64,000 nucleotides of DNA from Apricaphanius iberus (GCA_028564705.1 JAPXFQ010001341.1:62001-126000); one strand, 5' to 3'; positions 1 through 11,052 are shown, counted from the first letter of the stretch. Translations and numbers: made by a program. The notes: generated by a model not told the origin, from the sequence alone.

Positions 1-1215
1 GAAACTGAATTTTTCAGCCATCTCCGAAGCAGACACTTAAAAGTTAACCAAAAGGTTCAGTGTCCATATGCAGGCTGTAGATTTGAGAGCAGTGTGTATT
101 CAACTTTCAATGCACATAAAAGTAAAGCACATAGAGAAGACAACTGGAAGATGTTCAAGAAAGAAATAGTTAATGTTGACATAAGTGATGAAAACAAAGA
201 CGGTGATGTTGCTGATGAGCAAATGCCAACTGAAGACACAGGGGAGATAGATGACATCAGTGAAGAAGCTTGTGAGATGGATCTTCATGATTTGGAAAAG
301 CAGTTAGAGCACAACTTGGCTGCACTTTTTTTAAAGATGCAGACTATCCTCCACATATCTGAGCGCTCTGTACAGGAAGTTATCAAACAGCTTTGTGATA
401 TACATTATTTGTCAGAGCCACTTCTGCATCATAAGGTGAAGATGATTCTTAAGGAGTATGATTCCGAGATAGATGAGTCCATTGTGAAACAGGTGAGCAG
501 TGCTGTTTCAGAGACCAATGTAATGACAACATTTTGCGTTAAAGTTGGTTCCTTAGCAACCACAAAAAAGAGAGCATCGTATGTGTCGAAACAATTTCCG
601 CTGGTAATGCCTATTGAGTATGTAGTTGACAAAGATAAGAAATCGGTTGTATATGTTCCCATACAGCAAATGCTGCAAAAGTTGCTGAGCAGGACAGATG
701 TGTTAGATAAAGCAATGTCTGAAGAAATGCATCTTCCAAATGACTACAAAACTCATGTAGATGGTGTTTACTTCAGAGAAAATGGCCTTCTTACTAGTGA
801 TGAGTTCACAATCGCCATTGGAATGTACATCGATGACTTTGAAGTCGCCAATCCGTTAGGAACATCAAAGAAGAAGCATAAGATGTGTGCTGTGTACTGG
901 GTGATTGCCAATATGCCAGCAAAATATAGAGCATCACTCAACTCTATCCAACTTGCTCTTATATGCAACACAACCACTGTAAAAGAATATGGTTATGCTA
1001 AAGTGCTGGACCCACTTATACATGATCTGATGTCACTAGAAAAAGAGGGTGTTTATGTAGAGGCCTTAGGTGCAAGTGTAAAAGGAACTGTTTTGTATGT
1101 AGCTGCTGACAAGGAGGAGCTTCTGCACTTTAAGTTGAATTGATGTATTTGAATTGAACAAACAAAATACAAAGTTGTTTGTTTATTTGTCTTGTGTTTT
1201 TTTTTTTTTTTTTTT

Positions 1216-1400
1216 GCTGAAACGGAAAATCTGTGATCCGTGACTCTGATCCACACATCGATCAGAACCGTGAGTGCACCCGATGCTATGAGATTTAACA
1301 CAAGCAACCTCATGAAACATTTAAAAACTAAACATGTTAAGGTATCGGTATCGATCAATACTCAACCCTCTATATCATATTGGAAGGGGACAGCCCTAGT
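1216..1400 (+). mobile_element. hAT (BED-finger) transposon scrap
   Basis: After a long T run, bases 1291-1335 encode RFNTSNLMKHLKTKH, which matches the second half of a BED zinc finger as found in ZBED-type hAT transposases. No complete transposase or inverted ends are visible. It lies where the C2H2-finger gene loses its central coding part, so its insertion may have caused that loss (inference). Confidence 0.4.
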
Positions 1401-1732
1401 ACTGGTCATGTAAGCTATACTGTTGGTTGATGCTTTCTTCTCTTTAACTTTGAGGAGCCTATGTGTAATGGAGTTGAATTGGCTAAACTAACTTCTCAGA
1501 GTAATTATTTGCCACCCATTACATTAGTTTGCCAGGTTTTGCTGATTGATCTGTAAATGAGGTATGCAAATAACTACCAGTATGCATAATGTCAAGAACA
1601 TTGAGTTAACAGGTGGGGTTCAGTACATGGCTCTGCTGTGTATTATTGATTATGTGTGTGCACATAGTGTTCAGGGTAACGTATGGACCCTATTTTAAGT
1701 GTGTGATATCCTCTGCTCCTTCAATCCACCAG

Positions 1733-1825
1733 GCTTTGGATGTGACAGAAGTCAGATGCCTTGTCCTCAGGGGGCTTCCTGTCATTCTTGGCGATGATCC
1801 ATCCACCTTCTTCAAGGCCTGTTTT
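1733..1825 (+). pseudogene. Surviving internal exon of the C2H2-finger family gene
   Basis: This is a 93-bp open exon of 31 codons between CACCAG and GTAAGC splice sites. It encodes the family motif LRGLPVILGDDPSTFFKACF. It is in phase 0 at both ends and joins without frameshift to the exon at 2206. Confidence 0.5.
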
Positions 1826-2205
1826 GTAAGCAACTTTGATTTTTCTCTACCTCCCATTAACTTCCCTCCCTTGCTGACCCTGTTCTCTACCTCCCGTCCT
1901 CTCCCTATCATACATATTATTTTAAGGTGTGCATGTGTTAATAGTTTCTTTTTATCGTTATTGTCATTTGAAAAAAAAAAAAAACCTCTCTGGAGGACAC
2001 ATACTCCAAAATTGTGACCTGTGTTCTCCCCAGATAATTTGTGGATGCTTCTTGCACTTGTCCTGAGGGATTTTCTGTAGCGGTCACTGCACTGGGCTGT
2101 GGGTGGACACTGGATAGGGCAGACATATGAGCTGTGTACCTATAGAGGGTGTTTGTAGCACTATATTGTCATGTTGATCTGATCATGCCCTGTTCCTTTT
2201 TTCAG

Positions 2206-2529
2206 GACATTGATGATGAGGAAGGTTCGTATAATGATGTGCCAGTGGGGATCCTCTGCCATGAACAGGAGAACAGCACTCCACACACGCAGTCCCTCTA
2301 CCACAATGCATCCTCAGTGGGAATCATCTTGGAGGGAAACATTGTGATGGATGTTGAGAACCTGCCCCAGGCCATGTACATTGTCTTCGGACTTACTTAT
2401 GCACTGCATCTCAACTACCCAAAGTACATGAAGAACACTTTTGATTTTTTCCAGCAGATATTTCTTAACTTAGGTAAGGCAGATCTGAAACCTAAACTTC
2501 AAACTCTCAAGAATCAGCTTACAATGTAA
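2206..2529 (+). pseudogene. Surviving last exon of the C2H2-finger family gene
   Basis: It is preceded by a T-rich tract and TTCAG. Its 107 codons before the TAA encode an acidic start (DIDDEEGSYNDVPVGIL), a VVMD-like segment, FGLTYALHLNYPKYMKNTF and the C-terminal LKPKLQTLKNQL, which is the usual ending of this family. The frame is intact. The last 270 bases contain the source of a 66-bp duplicate found at 3079-3144. Confidence 0.55.
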
Positions 2530-3078
2530 GATCCAGCTTCTCCTCTTCCCTAATCGTCAAATGTGAGTTTTTAAAAAAAATAATTAATTGGCAGTTAAAG
2601 TAAAGTGAAGGGAGAGAAGGACAGACTTAAAACATGTTTACATGGGGGATAGATATAGCCTGGGGAGATCGGGTAAGGGGGGGAGGGAGAGTATGGATAG
2701 CTGGGTATCAACTGTCAGTTTTATTTTTCATCCTTTTTTGTTTCACACATAGTTTTTATTTTATCTAGAGAATTTTTTTTGTGTTAATAATAGAGTTCAC
2801 ATTTGCCAAGATGGAGGAGTGGGGTAGAGGGAAGGTGGAGGGGAGAGTATGGGCTTTCCATACAGTTATCTGCTCTGTTATTTTTTTCACTCTCCCATTT
2901 TCTGTTCTTTCATACTCACGCTTTTTTGTTTTTCCATGGACAGTTATTTGTAAATGTTAAGATGCCAGGGTTCAGCAGACTGTTTCTTTTGTTGTTGAAA
3001 AAAAGACATTTTCAATAAAAAAAAATTAGTCAATGTAATGTTGCTGTTGTATTTATTTCATTTATCAATCTGTTTTCA

Positions 3079-3144
3079 ATGAACAGGAGAACATCACTCC
3101 ACACAAGCAGTCCCTCTACCACAATGCATCCTCAGTGGGAATCA
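3079..3144 (+). repeat. 66-bp direct duplicate of 2261-2326
   Basis: Aligned by eye, 64 of 66 bases match the exon segment at 2261-2326, 818 bp upstream. The similarity stops sharply on both sides. A perfect hairpin begins 10 bp after it. Confidence 0.85.
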
Positions 3145-3153
3145 ATCTATTTG

Positions 3154-3189
3154 AATCTATTTTTCAATCTGTTGATTGAAAAATAGATT
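3154..3189. repeat. Perfect 16-bp-stem hairpin
   Basis: AATCTATTTTTCAATC (3154-3169) is followed by a 4-base spacer and its exact reverse complement (3174-3189). It is AT-rich. No transposon ends or gene context explain it. Confidence 0.8.
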
Positions 3190-3759
3190 TTGAGTTTCAG
3201 GAACTAAATAGTTAAGTTGAGTCAGTTAGAATATACAATTTAGTTGAAATGGTTATGGAGTAATGCTTAACTAACAAGTTCAGTTAAATAAATGGGTGGG
3301 GAATGATTGTTTAAACTAAGTATCTTTAGTTACTATAACTCGGCTATTAGTATATTCAACTTAAATGTTCTATTCCATTCCATTATGGGCTCAAGTACAT
3401 TGAACATGGTTCACTTCACTTATTCAACTAATACTTCATTACTTAAAAATTTTAAGGCAACGCGTTACCTTGATTTTTTTAAAGTAAATTGTACTTATCC
3501 GGGTTTACAGTGTACACAACGAATCAACCCCAAAATGTAATCACTTTTTATTAATCACTTGATCCCGGTTCCATTGCAGACATTTCCTAAAAGATTATCC
3601 AAATCCATCCATAACTTTTTGAGTCACTTTGCTGACAGACACGAAGACTTTACTAAGTAAAGGCAGAGGTACAAAAAACGTTGAGGAGAAAGCAGCAATG
3701 CCGATGCAACTTCACCCACTTCCTAGGTGCACATAGAAGGATAAAATCATTGGATGAAT

Positions 3760-4012
3760 GGAAACCCCGGCAACAATTGGAAATACTGTATATCGATCAC
3801 CTTTATCCACACTGCTCCCCATAATTGCATTGGCTCACTCATGTATGTGTCGAAAGATGATTGGCTGATTTGTATTTCTTCTGTAGGTTTAATTGTATTT
3901 AACTTGTGTTTGTACGTATTTACTTTTAATGACCCTGATGAAGGCTTTACGTCAAAACGCGTTGGTCTCAATAAAGTGGAACTATACATTTCCAATTGTT
4001 GCCGGAGTTTCC
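3760..4012 (+). mobile_element. Inverted-repeat element with a hammerhead-like motif (Penelope-like remnant?)
   Basis: A left arm at 3760-3790 (core GGCAACAATTGGAAAT) and a right arm at 3984-4012 (core ATTTCCAATTGTTGCC) are inverted copies of about 28 bp. They enclose about 190 bp. Near the right arm is a hammerhead-ribozyme-like block (3931-3967) followed by AATAAA. Hammerhead motifs are known from Penelope-like retroelements and their derivatives, so this may be a short relic of one. No reverse transcriptase or GIY-YIG coding sequence is present. Confidence 0.5.
3931..3967 (+). ncRNA. Degenerate hammerhead ribozyme-like motif
   Basis: The order of parts fits a minimal type I hammerhead. 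GACC (3931-3934) pairs with GGTC (3964-3967) as stem I. The core CTGATGA is at 3935-3941. GGC pairs with GTC as stem II. Then come AAAA (3954-3957) where GAAA is expected, ACGCGT as a tiny stem III, and T as the cleavage-site base (3963). The G-to-A change in the conserved GAA would be expected to abolish cleavage, and it looks like CpG decay. Confidence 0.45.
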
Positions 4013-4655
4013 ACATACATGGAACCGTGTGAAAACTGACCTGCTTGCCAACAACTGATACTTTTATAGGTTCAGTAATCCTAAGCCCTCATAAATATCA
4101 TATCAGAAAACATTTCTTCAGAATGAGAGCATCAGACTTCTAGGCATCTTACACAGAACAGATCATTCTTAATATAAAATTTCCCATAAAAAATATTAAT
4201 ATGCATATTTGTATTTATTTCTCTTGATGAAAGCGTACAGATTATGTACTAAACCAGGACTTTTGTGTATCTAATATTCAATTGAATAATCTTTAAAGCT
4301 GAATGTTGGATCATTATTATGACTAGGATCATTATCCAGGCCTGAATGTGTTTACATTTTTTTTTTTACTTAGGTCAATTAAAATGTTAATCTTTAAATG
4401 TATGATGCTTAAATTGAAATGTGATAATAAATTAGATCAGTTTTCTTTTAATAAATGTGCACAGTATTCTTTTCCCCCAACATTTCAATATTCCTATTAT
4501 GTTCCTGTATGTTTTTTTTCATCTGTTGAATTTAAATCTTTCAACACTTTTCCCTCAATTAGTCTATGAGCAAGTTCAGACTCAGAGCTGCAGACTGAAA
4601 CTCCAGGATTCACACCAATACAGAAACAGTGCCACAACATGCCAGCAGTTTCTAT

Positions 4656-4685
4656 CACACACACCCACACACACACACACACACA
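4656..4685. repeat. CA microsatellite
   Basis: About 30 bp of CA dinucleotides with one interruption, directly before the GTGGGGAC repeat. Confidence 0.9.
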
Positions 4686-4960
4686 TGTTGGGTTTCTATG
4701 TCTTGTGGGGACTTCTCATTGACATAATGTTTTCTGTAGCGCCTTACCTAACCCTGACCCTTACCCCAACCTAACCATAACCTAAGTGTAACCCTGTCAC
4801 TAAAACCAAATTTTAAGCCTCAAAAATTGCTTCAAACTTGTGGGGACCGGGATTTTGGTCCCCACAAGGGAGGTCGGTCCCCACTTGGATAGTAAACTTC
4901 CAATTTTTGGTCCCCACAAAGATTGTAATACCAGGTCCACACATTCACACACACAAAGAA
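4686..4960. repeat. GTGGGGAC/GTCCCCAC palindromic interspersed repeat
   Basis: Inverted and direct copies of GTGGGGAC and GTCCCCAC occur throughout, including a perfect 12-bp stem with 8-base loop at 4837-4868 (CTTGTGGGGACC and its complement). The middle (4741-4800) is a decayed CCTAAC-type tract resembling telomere repeat. CA-rich sequence flanks both sides. I recognise it as a common fish repeat and know no coding function for it. Confidence 0.6.
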
Positions 4961-5019
4961 ACAGAATAAAGCTTAAATTAGATGTTATAAATGTCAGGTG
5001 TCAAGAAAATAACAAGAAT

Positions 5020-5940
5020 GTTTTTTTTTAGTTTTTTAATGAATGTTACCTTTGGGAAAAATGGAAATTAGAGTGGAAAAAAGTGAAGGTCAAAGCCAGA
5101 CCGTCTCTGGTGCATTGATCTGATTCTAGAAGTTTCACAGTCTGTTGAAGGCCTGAGGTTGTATCTTAACTTTTCCATTGGAAAAGGACTCCAATGGACT
5201 GAATAGCTGAGTGGTGAAGAATTCTCATTAATAAAGGCTCCACTTAAAAAACACGATATCTCACATGGAGGCTTTGGGGTAGAGAGGCCGTCCGATACAT
5301 TGGGACGATATTTTCAAATGTTTTATGTATAGACCAAAATTATTTTTTTTTAAAAGCTTATATTAAAAAAAAAAAAAAGATAAGGAACATGTGTGGCCAG
5401 CTGCAGCCACAATTTGACTGAAGGAAGGACCCCCCACACACTCAGAACCACCGTGAGCCAGCCCAATCCTATTTAACTCTTGAGTTTGGTGTTTAATTTG
5501 AGATTTTATTATTTACTACCATGTGGTAGTGTGCTTTACTTTGCAGTAATTTTTCCTTTAATACTTGAAGTCCAGATTCTACCTCAGACAGCTATTTGCC
5601 CCATTATTCTGGTTAGTGTTTGAATTTATCTTATTTTGTATACTTAAAGAAATGTGAATCTGTTTTATTTTCTACTGTTCTGAAACCATTTACACTCAGG
5701 TTACTGTTTTGAGTTTGTTTTTTATAACTTTTAAAAAAACCATCCATATCTGTTGGCCTTTACTTTGGGGTACGATATCTTCTGAAAGTTATTGTAATAG
5801 AATTTAGGATGCAGGAAATTAAAACCTCAACAGACTTTCAACATTTCTTTCCCGTTACACACAAATATTATATCCTTGGCCGTTTTGAAGTCAATTTAAA
5901 AAAGAAAATCTGACTGGATTGCAGTAATTGTGTTGGTCTT
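5020..5940. other. Unassigned AT-rich sequence
   Basis: No gene or clear element is visible. The segment AATCTGACTGGATTGCAGTA (5908-5927) recurs with changes at 8265-8284, so part of it is a repeat. Confidence 0.5.
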
Positions 5941-6139
5941 ATTTTTATAAGAAGAACTTTGCCTCCCCTGACAGGCAGATGCAGCATCCTGAATCAAACC
6001 TGAACATCTCTACAAGGTAATGGATGCAACGCGCCTTGACCAGAGGCTGAGTACAGAGCGGTGGTGGTCTGCTTTGTGACGTGGTGTGGGGGGCGACAAA
6101 GAGATGATAAGTTGGATCAAACTCTATTTTAATCAAGGG

Positions 6140-6430
6140 AGAAGACGCGGAGGTGGTGGAGGAGCAGAAGTACTTCAGTGTTCACCTGGACACAGACTAG
6201 TTGTTGAAGCTATAAGAAGTGACAGAGCATGCTGTTTTTCGTGAGAAAGCTTTAGGTCCTTCAGTATTTCCAGCAATACGATGCAGATCTTCTATGACTC
6301 TGTTGAAAAGAGTGCATTGAAAAGGCTCAACAACCTGATTAAGAAGGCTGGTTCTATTCTGGGGAGGACTGTGGAATATCTGGAGATGATGAAGCAAAGA
6401 CGGAAGAAAATTATGAACAACTCTGACCAT
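6140..6430 (+). mobile_element. LINE tail A, first half (reverse transcriptase C-terminus)
   Basis: Broken frames contain VEVVEEQKYFSVHL, then MQIFYDSVEKSALKRLNNL and KKAGSILGRTVEYLE, the C-terminal pattern of fish L2/Rex-like non-LTR reverse transcriptases. Stops and frameshifts separate the blocks. The copy is cut at about 6430 and resumes near 6781 after an inserted second LINE. Confidence 0.55.
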
Positions 6431-6780
6431 TCTCAATTCAATTCAAAGTCTTTTTCAATTGTACAGTGTACACTGAAATTCTTACTTTGTCCCGGAACAC
6501 CCCACCAAGATGCCATAACCATCAAACAAATGTGCAAATCACAATAAAATAAAATCAGATAAGAATGTACTAGCTGTTCTAGCTATTCAACAGTCTGATG
6601 GCTGTGGGGAAGAAAGATGATTTAAGTCTAATAGTTCTGCTCTTCACACTCCTGTTCCTCCGTCCTGAGGGCAGAAGTGTGAGCAGATCGTGCTGGGGGT
6701 GTGTGGGGTCCTTGATGATGAAAGCAGCTCTCTTTCTCACTCTCTTTTCCTAGATGCGCTGCAGAAAGGGTTTTAGGTGT
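6430..6780 (-). mobile_element. LINE tail B inserted within LINE A
   Basis: It starts with an AATTCAATTCAAAG 3'-end-like tract and holds the block around CAGTCTGATGGCTGTGGGGAAG (6591-6612), read on the minus strand as a LINE C-terminus near SSFFPT. It lies opposite to, and interrupts, LINE A. Confidence 0.5.
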
Positions 6781-7000
6781 CCTGGTGATCTTCATTAGAA
6801 TATCCTACAACAACCGAGTGTCTTCAGTCAGAGGTTTCTTTCAGAATCACTGTAATACCGACTGCTACAGGAGATTCCACCAGTGTCCGCAACTACTTTG
6901 AAGAATCCTGTATGAGTTATGACGACGTTTAATTCCCGCTAGGGATTGATAAACTATTTCTAAAAAGAAATGAGGTTACCTTTGCTGTGATATGGTGCTA
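6781..7000 (+). mobile_element. LINE tail A, second half
   Basis: CAACAACCGAGTGTCTTCAG and the following bases encode a decayed tail (YNN, SVRGFF, then CNTDCYRR), ending in the untranslated run TTAATTCCCGCTAGGGATTG. It matches a second copy at 7110-7290. Confidence 0.5.
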
Positions 7001-7109
7001 CACAAATACATTTGATTTTTTTTTTAAGTTATGTAATTCCCAAACCCAAACATTTTTCAGTTTCTGATCTGATATTTACAGCTTAGCATAGAAACTACGT
7101 TCTCTGGAA

Positions 7110-7290
7110 AATCTGGATGTCATTGTGGAAAGGATTCTTAATAGAACCTATATATCCTTTTCATCAAACTGGTGTACAACAACAGTCTCTTCAGTCAGAG
7201 GCTTCGTCATAGTGCCTGTAATGCAGACTTCTACAGGAGATGCTTCCTGCCCGCACCTATCAGCATCTACATTTACTCTTTCAGTAAACC
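7110..7290 (+). mobile_element. LINE tail A, second copy
   Basis: It encodes TTTVSSVRGF and further text matching the C-terminal tail seen at 6808-6890. About 80 bp align by eye with scattered differences. The hAT end at 7302 lies immediately downstream. Confidence 0.45.
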
Positions 7291-7301
7291 TGGATCATAT
7301 G

Positions 7302-7990
7302 CAGAGGTGGGTAGAGTACCCAAAATTGTACTTAAGTAATAGTAGCACTACTTCATCATATATTTACTCAAGTAAAAGTAAGTAGCCGTCCAAAAAATGA
7401 CTTGAGTAAGAGTAAAAAAATCTTAGCTAAAAAGGCTACTTGAGTACTGAGTAACAACTGATCACATTTTTTTTAATTGTCATCAGACAAACAAAAATAT
7501 GAAGTTATGGGCAAATTTTGGTATATTGAAGATTAAGCGAAAAAAATATATACCAATAACTGACATAATGGCAAAATACCACATTGTAAGTGAAAGAAAC
7601 ACTTGTTTAAGTCATTTCTTCATCGTAACAATACATACAGTAGGGAATGCATAAATAAATACATCTAAGAATAATATTTACTTCCAGTTAAAATCTATGT
7701 TTACTGTATATTTACATGACCTCAAAATGCCACAACAAGCTCCACAGATAGAAGATTACATTAGTCAACCAAAGCCTGATTGGAAACAGAATTGTAGGTG
7801 TCAGCCTGAGCCTGGTGCATTTTTGGTTAAAATACATACTGTTGTTCTTTCGGTGAATTTACTCACAGTAGTTAGAGCATCAAGAAATTTTACTCAAGTA
7901 AGAGTAAAGAATGTAGCATAGCAAAACTACTCTATTTATACTCGCCTATGAGTAACTGTTTTTACTTGCTCGTTTTTCACACAAATTATA
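7302..7990 (+). mobile_element. Non-autonomous hAT element, CAGAGGTGGG family, right end lost
   Basis: It begins with CAGAGGTGGGTAGAGTACCC, the recognisable terminal sequence of a common vertebrate non-autonomous hAT family. ACTCAAGTAAAAGTAAGTA-type subterminal repeats follow at 7360-7450, and the same motifs recur at 7890-7975. No matching CCCACCTCTG right terminus is present, so that end is truncated. Confidence 0.7.
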
Positions 7991-8051
7991 GTCCTTAAAT
8001 AGAAAACTTTTAAACTGATTGGAAAGTTTGTATTAGAATTGAAATGACCTT

Positions 8052-8260
8052 TCTTCAATTCCAATTCAATTCAAAAACACTTTATTGATCCCAAAGGGAA
8101 ATTAAGTTTTGTTGTAGCTCATAACTAATTCATTTTTCAAGGAGTTATAGTACATCATGATGTGTTGCAGCGAAACTGAAGAAGCCTCTGACTGAAGATT
8201 CTATGTTGCTGTAGATAGTTTCATGAAGAGGCTTTACAACTGTTTATGGACTTTAAAAAA
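8052..8260 (-). mobile_element. LINE tail A, reverse copy
   Basis: The minus strand contains the block GAATCTTCAGTCAGAGGC, matching the tail at 6808-6890. At the + strand left it ends in AATTCAATTCAAAAACACTT and TTTATTGATCCCAAAGGGAA, a typical fish LINE 3' end. Confidence 0.5.
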
Positions 8261-8339
8261 ACAAATCTGACTGTATTGCAGCAATTCTGTTGGCCTTTTT
8301 TTTATAACTTGGCCTCATTTGCACTTAACCTCAGTTACA

Positions 8340-10015
8340 TTTCAGACAAGGCCTTAAGATGACATCTGTTGTGTATCAGCGTCGTATCAATAAATAAAAT
8401 TAAATATTTACAGAATATGTTGAATATCGTGTACTATTAATGAACAGCCTGAACCAGCGTCCTCATCTGCTCCCAGATAATTCCCACAACATTCATCAAA
8501 GCTCCTGGGCATGGATTCCCCTAATTCTAAGCATTACCATAATAGGATCTAGAAATAGGAGCAGCCGTGAAATGCGCTTGTATATTTCTAGTAGCATTTA
8601 CTAAATGCTACTTAGTTATTGTAAACATATAAACATGATGATGATAGTTTAGGATTAGCAGCATCTATGTCCAAATAGAGCAGAAGAGGGATTCCAAAAT
8701 ATCCCAGTTTCTCCTGTAGCTAATCTGAAACTCTGCATTTTATCTTCTCAGGGACACGGATCATTTTTCAAATATAACTCTGACCTCAGATAGCGGTGTG
8801 TGTATCATTCTGCCCATCAGCGTGGGGCGTTCACTGCACTCCACCACCTACGTTGGCTAATCCCTGGTCCTTTGAGTAGGACCGTAATTTGTGGGACGGT
8901 GTTGCCAGGGGGAAGGTGGTAGCGCTTTGGATCCTGTTGGAAATGACAGCTGAGGAAAGCGGATTGGAGCTCGGGGACCAGAAAAGCAGCAGAGGCAGGA
9001 GATAGCAAAGAGAGTGCCGCACTTCGCCGTTTTCAAAGGGTGTGTTTGTGTGTTTGTTGGGGAGGGGGGCAGCAGCTTTTAGCCTCACTGCTAATCATTT
9101 CTCATGGATCTTTCATCTGTGAGCCGCCTTGGATCTAAGGAAGCAGTGTGTGCGTGTGTGGAAGGTACGCACATCTGTATGTCACTGTGGATGTGTGCTT
9201 GTTGGCATGGGGCTGCTTGCATGTATATCCCATCCGACACGTTAGCTATAGTGCTAATTTACCGAAGCTAACCGGCTTGTAACCTAAATTTGGCTGCCTC
9301 TGGTAGGTACCACCTGAATGCAGCACGTCCACAAACTATTTTAAAACTAAAACTGTTGAATGCGATTCCTTACATGAAAGTTGTAGTAGGTGAAAGCAAT
9401 TGGACACTAGGAAGGCTAATTTTGTCGGCTAATAGCTTAGCTGTAGGCTCGCTAATTGACCCACTTTAAAGGGGCAGAGGCCATGTTGGCATTCCAACGC
9501 GACTCAACTTTGTTTACAACTCCCCCCTCCCCCCCCCCGTAGGTTTATTTTGTTGTACTTTCACACAACTGTTGTCCAATTCAGACCCAACCCTCCATTT
9601 TCTTCCCTCAGCGCTGAATATTGTTGTAATAGTTTCGTCCTGCTTTGTAAAACACCTTTGCCTCGTTTAGCTCTGGGCAAATTTAATCCGCTAACTCCCG
9701 TCATGCGTTGGCTCACGCGCTCCTTCGTAGCTACAGGGCGGAATTCGTGTTTCCATAGCAACATAAACCATGGGTAGGGTGACCAACTGTCCTTATTTCC
9801 GAGGACATTTCCACTTTTCACATTCTTTTTACAGATCTAGGAATATTTTTTTTAGCACATAAATAAGGAACACATTAAATATGTTGAAATCAAAAGTATC
9901 TTTAACAAAACAGTATTTGTTGAAGTGTTTCAGGAATTAGTCAAGTGTCCTCTTTTTTGGAAGTCAAAATATGGCCACCATATGGTTGAAGATGTACTCT
10001 TAAGTTGATATTTTA
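8340..10015. other. Unassigned sequence upstream of mb21d2
   Basis: It is moderately GC-rich around 8880-9200. A possible splice donor (TGTGGAAG|GTACGC, near 9163) makes this one candidate for the mb21d2 leader exon. A C run is at 9523-9538. No coding similarity was seen. Confidence 0.35.
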
Positions 10016-10019
10016 ATTC

Positions 10020-10175
10020 AAACATACTTTGTTTATATCAAAGGGAAGTTAAATGTCATGGTAACTCACATCCTCTTTAAAGAGTAGTTGTGGCCAGGAA
10101 GGTAGCAGTCAGTCTTGCAATGAATCTGAATAGGCCTCTTTAGTGAAGACTGTTGTTGTTTAACTCCTGACCTTG
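10020..10175 (-). mobile_element. LINE tail A, decayed reverse copy
   Basis: On the minus strand, AACAACAACAGTCTTCACT and following sequence resemble the SVRG-tail block. The + strand left has TATATCAAAGGGAAGTTAAA, matching the LINE 3'-end motif at 8085-8106. Confidence 0.4.
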
Positions 10176-11050
10176 TAACTACTGCTCGACAGTTGATATA
10201 GTAGGTGCTGCGTAGCAAGCGAGTGAGAAGTAGGAATGAAATCGGACATACGGCTCCACCATTTTGCGTGTCCTTTAAACCAGATGTTAACGTAACGTTA
10301 GGTTATCTGTGGTTCCGTTAAAGAACTAATCAACTCAAATGTTTAATCAATTATCAACAAAAAAAAACGATTAAAGTGATCAGTAACATCGCTACACTTG
10401 TACTTTATACGCCAAAATTGCGGCGGTGTCAATGGTTGAATTTTCCTCAGCAGCCGAGGTTACCCTTCTACAATTTCTGGGCTTCCACTGCATTGTGGGA
10501 TAGCGTAGTGTCCACCAGCTGCTAACTGTGGCGGTAGTACACATCCGTGAACTTTATGCCTACTACTCCAATCCATACTGGCGTTTCGGATCTACTACAA
10601 GGCGTGCATACTCCTTTTTTCCTGCAACGTAGCAAGCGTAGTAGAGTTATTCGAATGCAGCCTTTGATTATACCGCAGTTATGCATTTTGATGATGTCAT
10701 CAAGCTGTGCCTACATACTTTTTACCAGGTACACAATTATACTGATGCTCAGTGTTTGTCTTCACACTAGATATTTAAAGTTTAAAGCTCATTCTTTTCA
10801 TTTTAACAGAAAATAAACCTGTTAAACTTGAAGCATTTTTAATTGAAATATGTGAAGGTACCTTTTTGGGCAATAGTAAATGTAAAAATAAGTAACCAGG
10901 AAAACAGATAATTTTGTGCTTTATTTTCATAATAGTTGGCTTTTATTTTGTTTAAAATATCATCTTCATCATTCATCTTTATTTATGTTCTTTAAATGGC
11001 ATTCTAAACCATTTTGAAGTTGTTCTGCTGTGACTATATAAAATATACCG

Positions 11051-11052
<2 letters not shown>

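Larger units (their letters stand above)
1..2529 (+). pseudogene. Multicopy teleost C2H2-finger gene, 3' part, internally deleted
   Basis: The reading frame is open from base 1, so the gene enters from the left, and it runs to a stop at 1141-1143. It starts with the end of one zinc finger and a full C2H2 finger (C-x4-C-x12-H-x4-H, about bases 79-138), then an acidic linker and a long conserved region containing YIDDFEVANPLGTSKKKH. I recognise this as an uncharacterised, highly multicopy teleost protein family, possibly transposon-derived. In relatives, the text after LYVAAD continues into a Cys-rich region. Here it turns into ten unrelated residues and a stop. Two later family exons survive in phase 0: 1733-1825 (LRGLPVILGDDPS) and 2206-2529 (ends LKNQLTM, stop), each after a good AG acceptor. 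The middle of the protein is missing, so I call it broken. A working gene with unusual splicing is less likely. Confidence 0.6.

Noticed and set aside
4741..4800. Interstitial telomere repeat
   Set aside because: The CCTAAC-like tract is irregular and part of a dispersed fish repeat. There is no perfect TTAGGG run.
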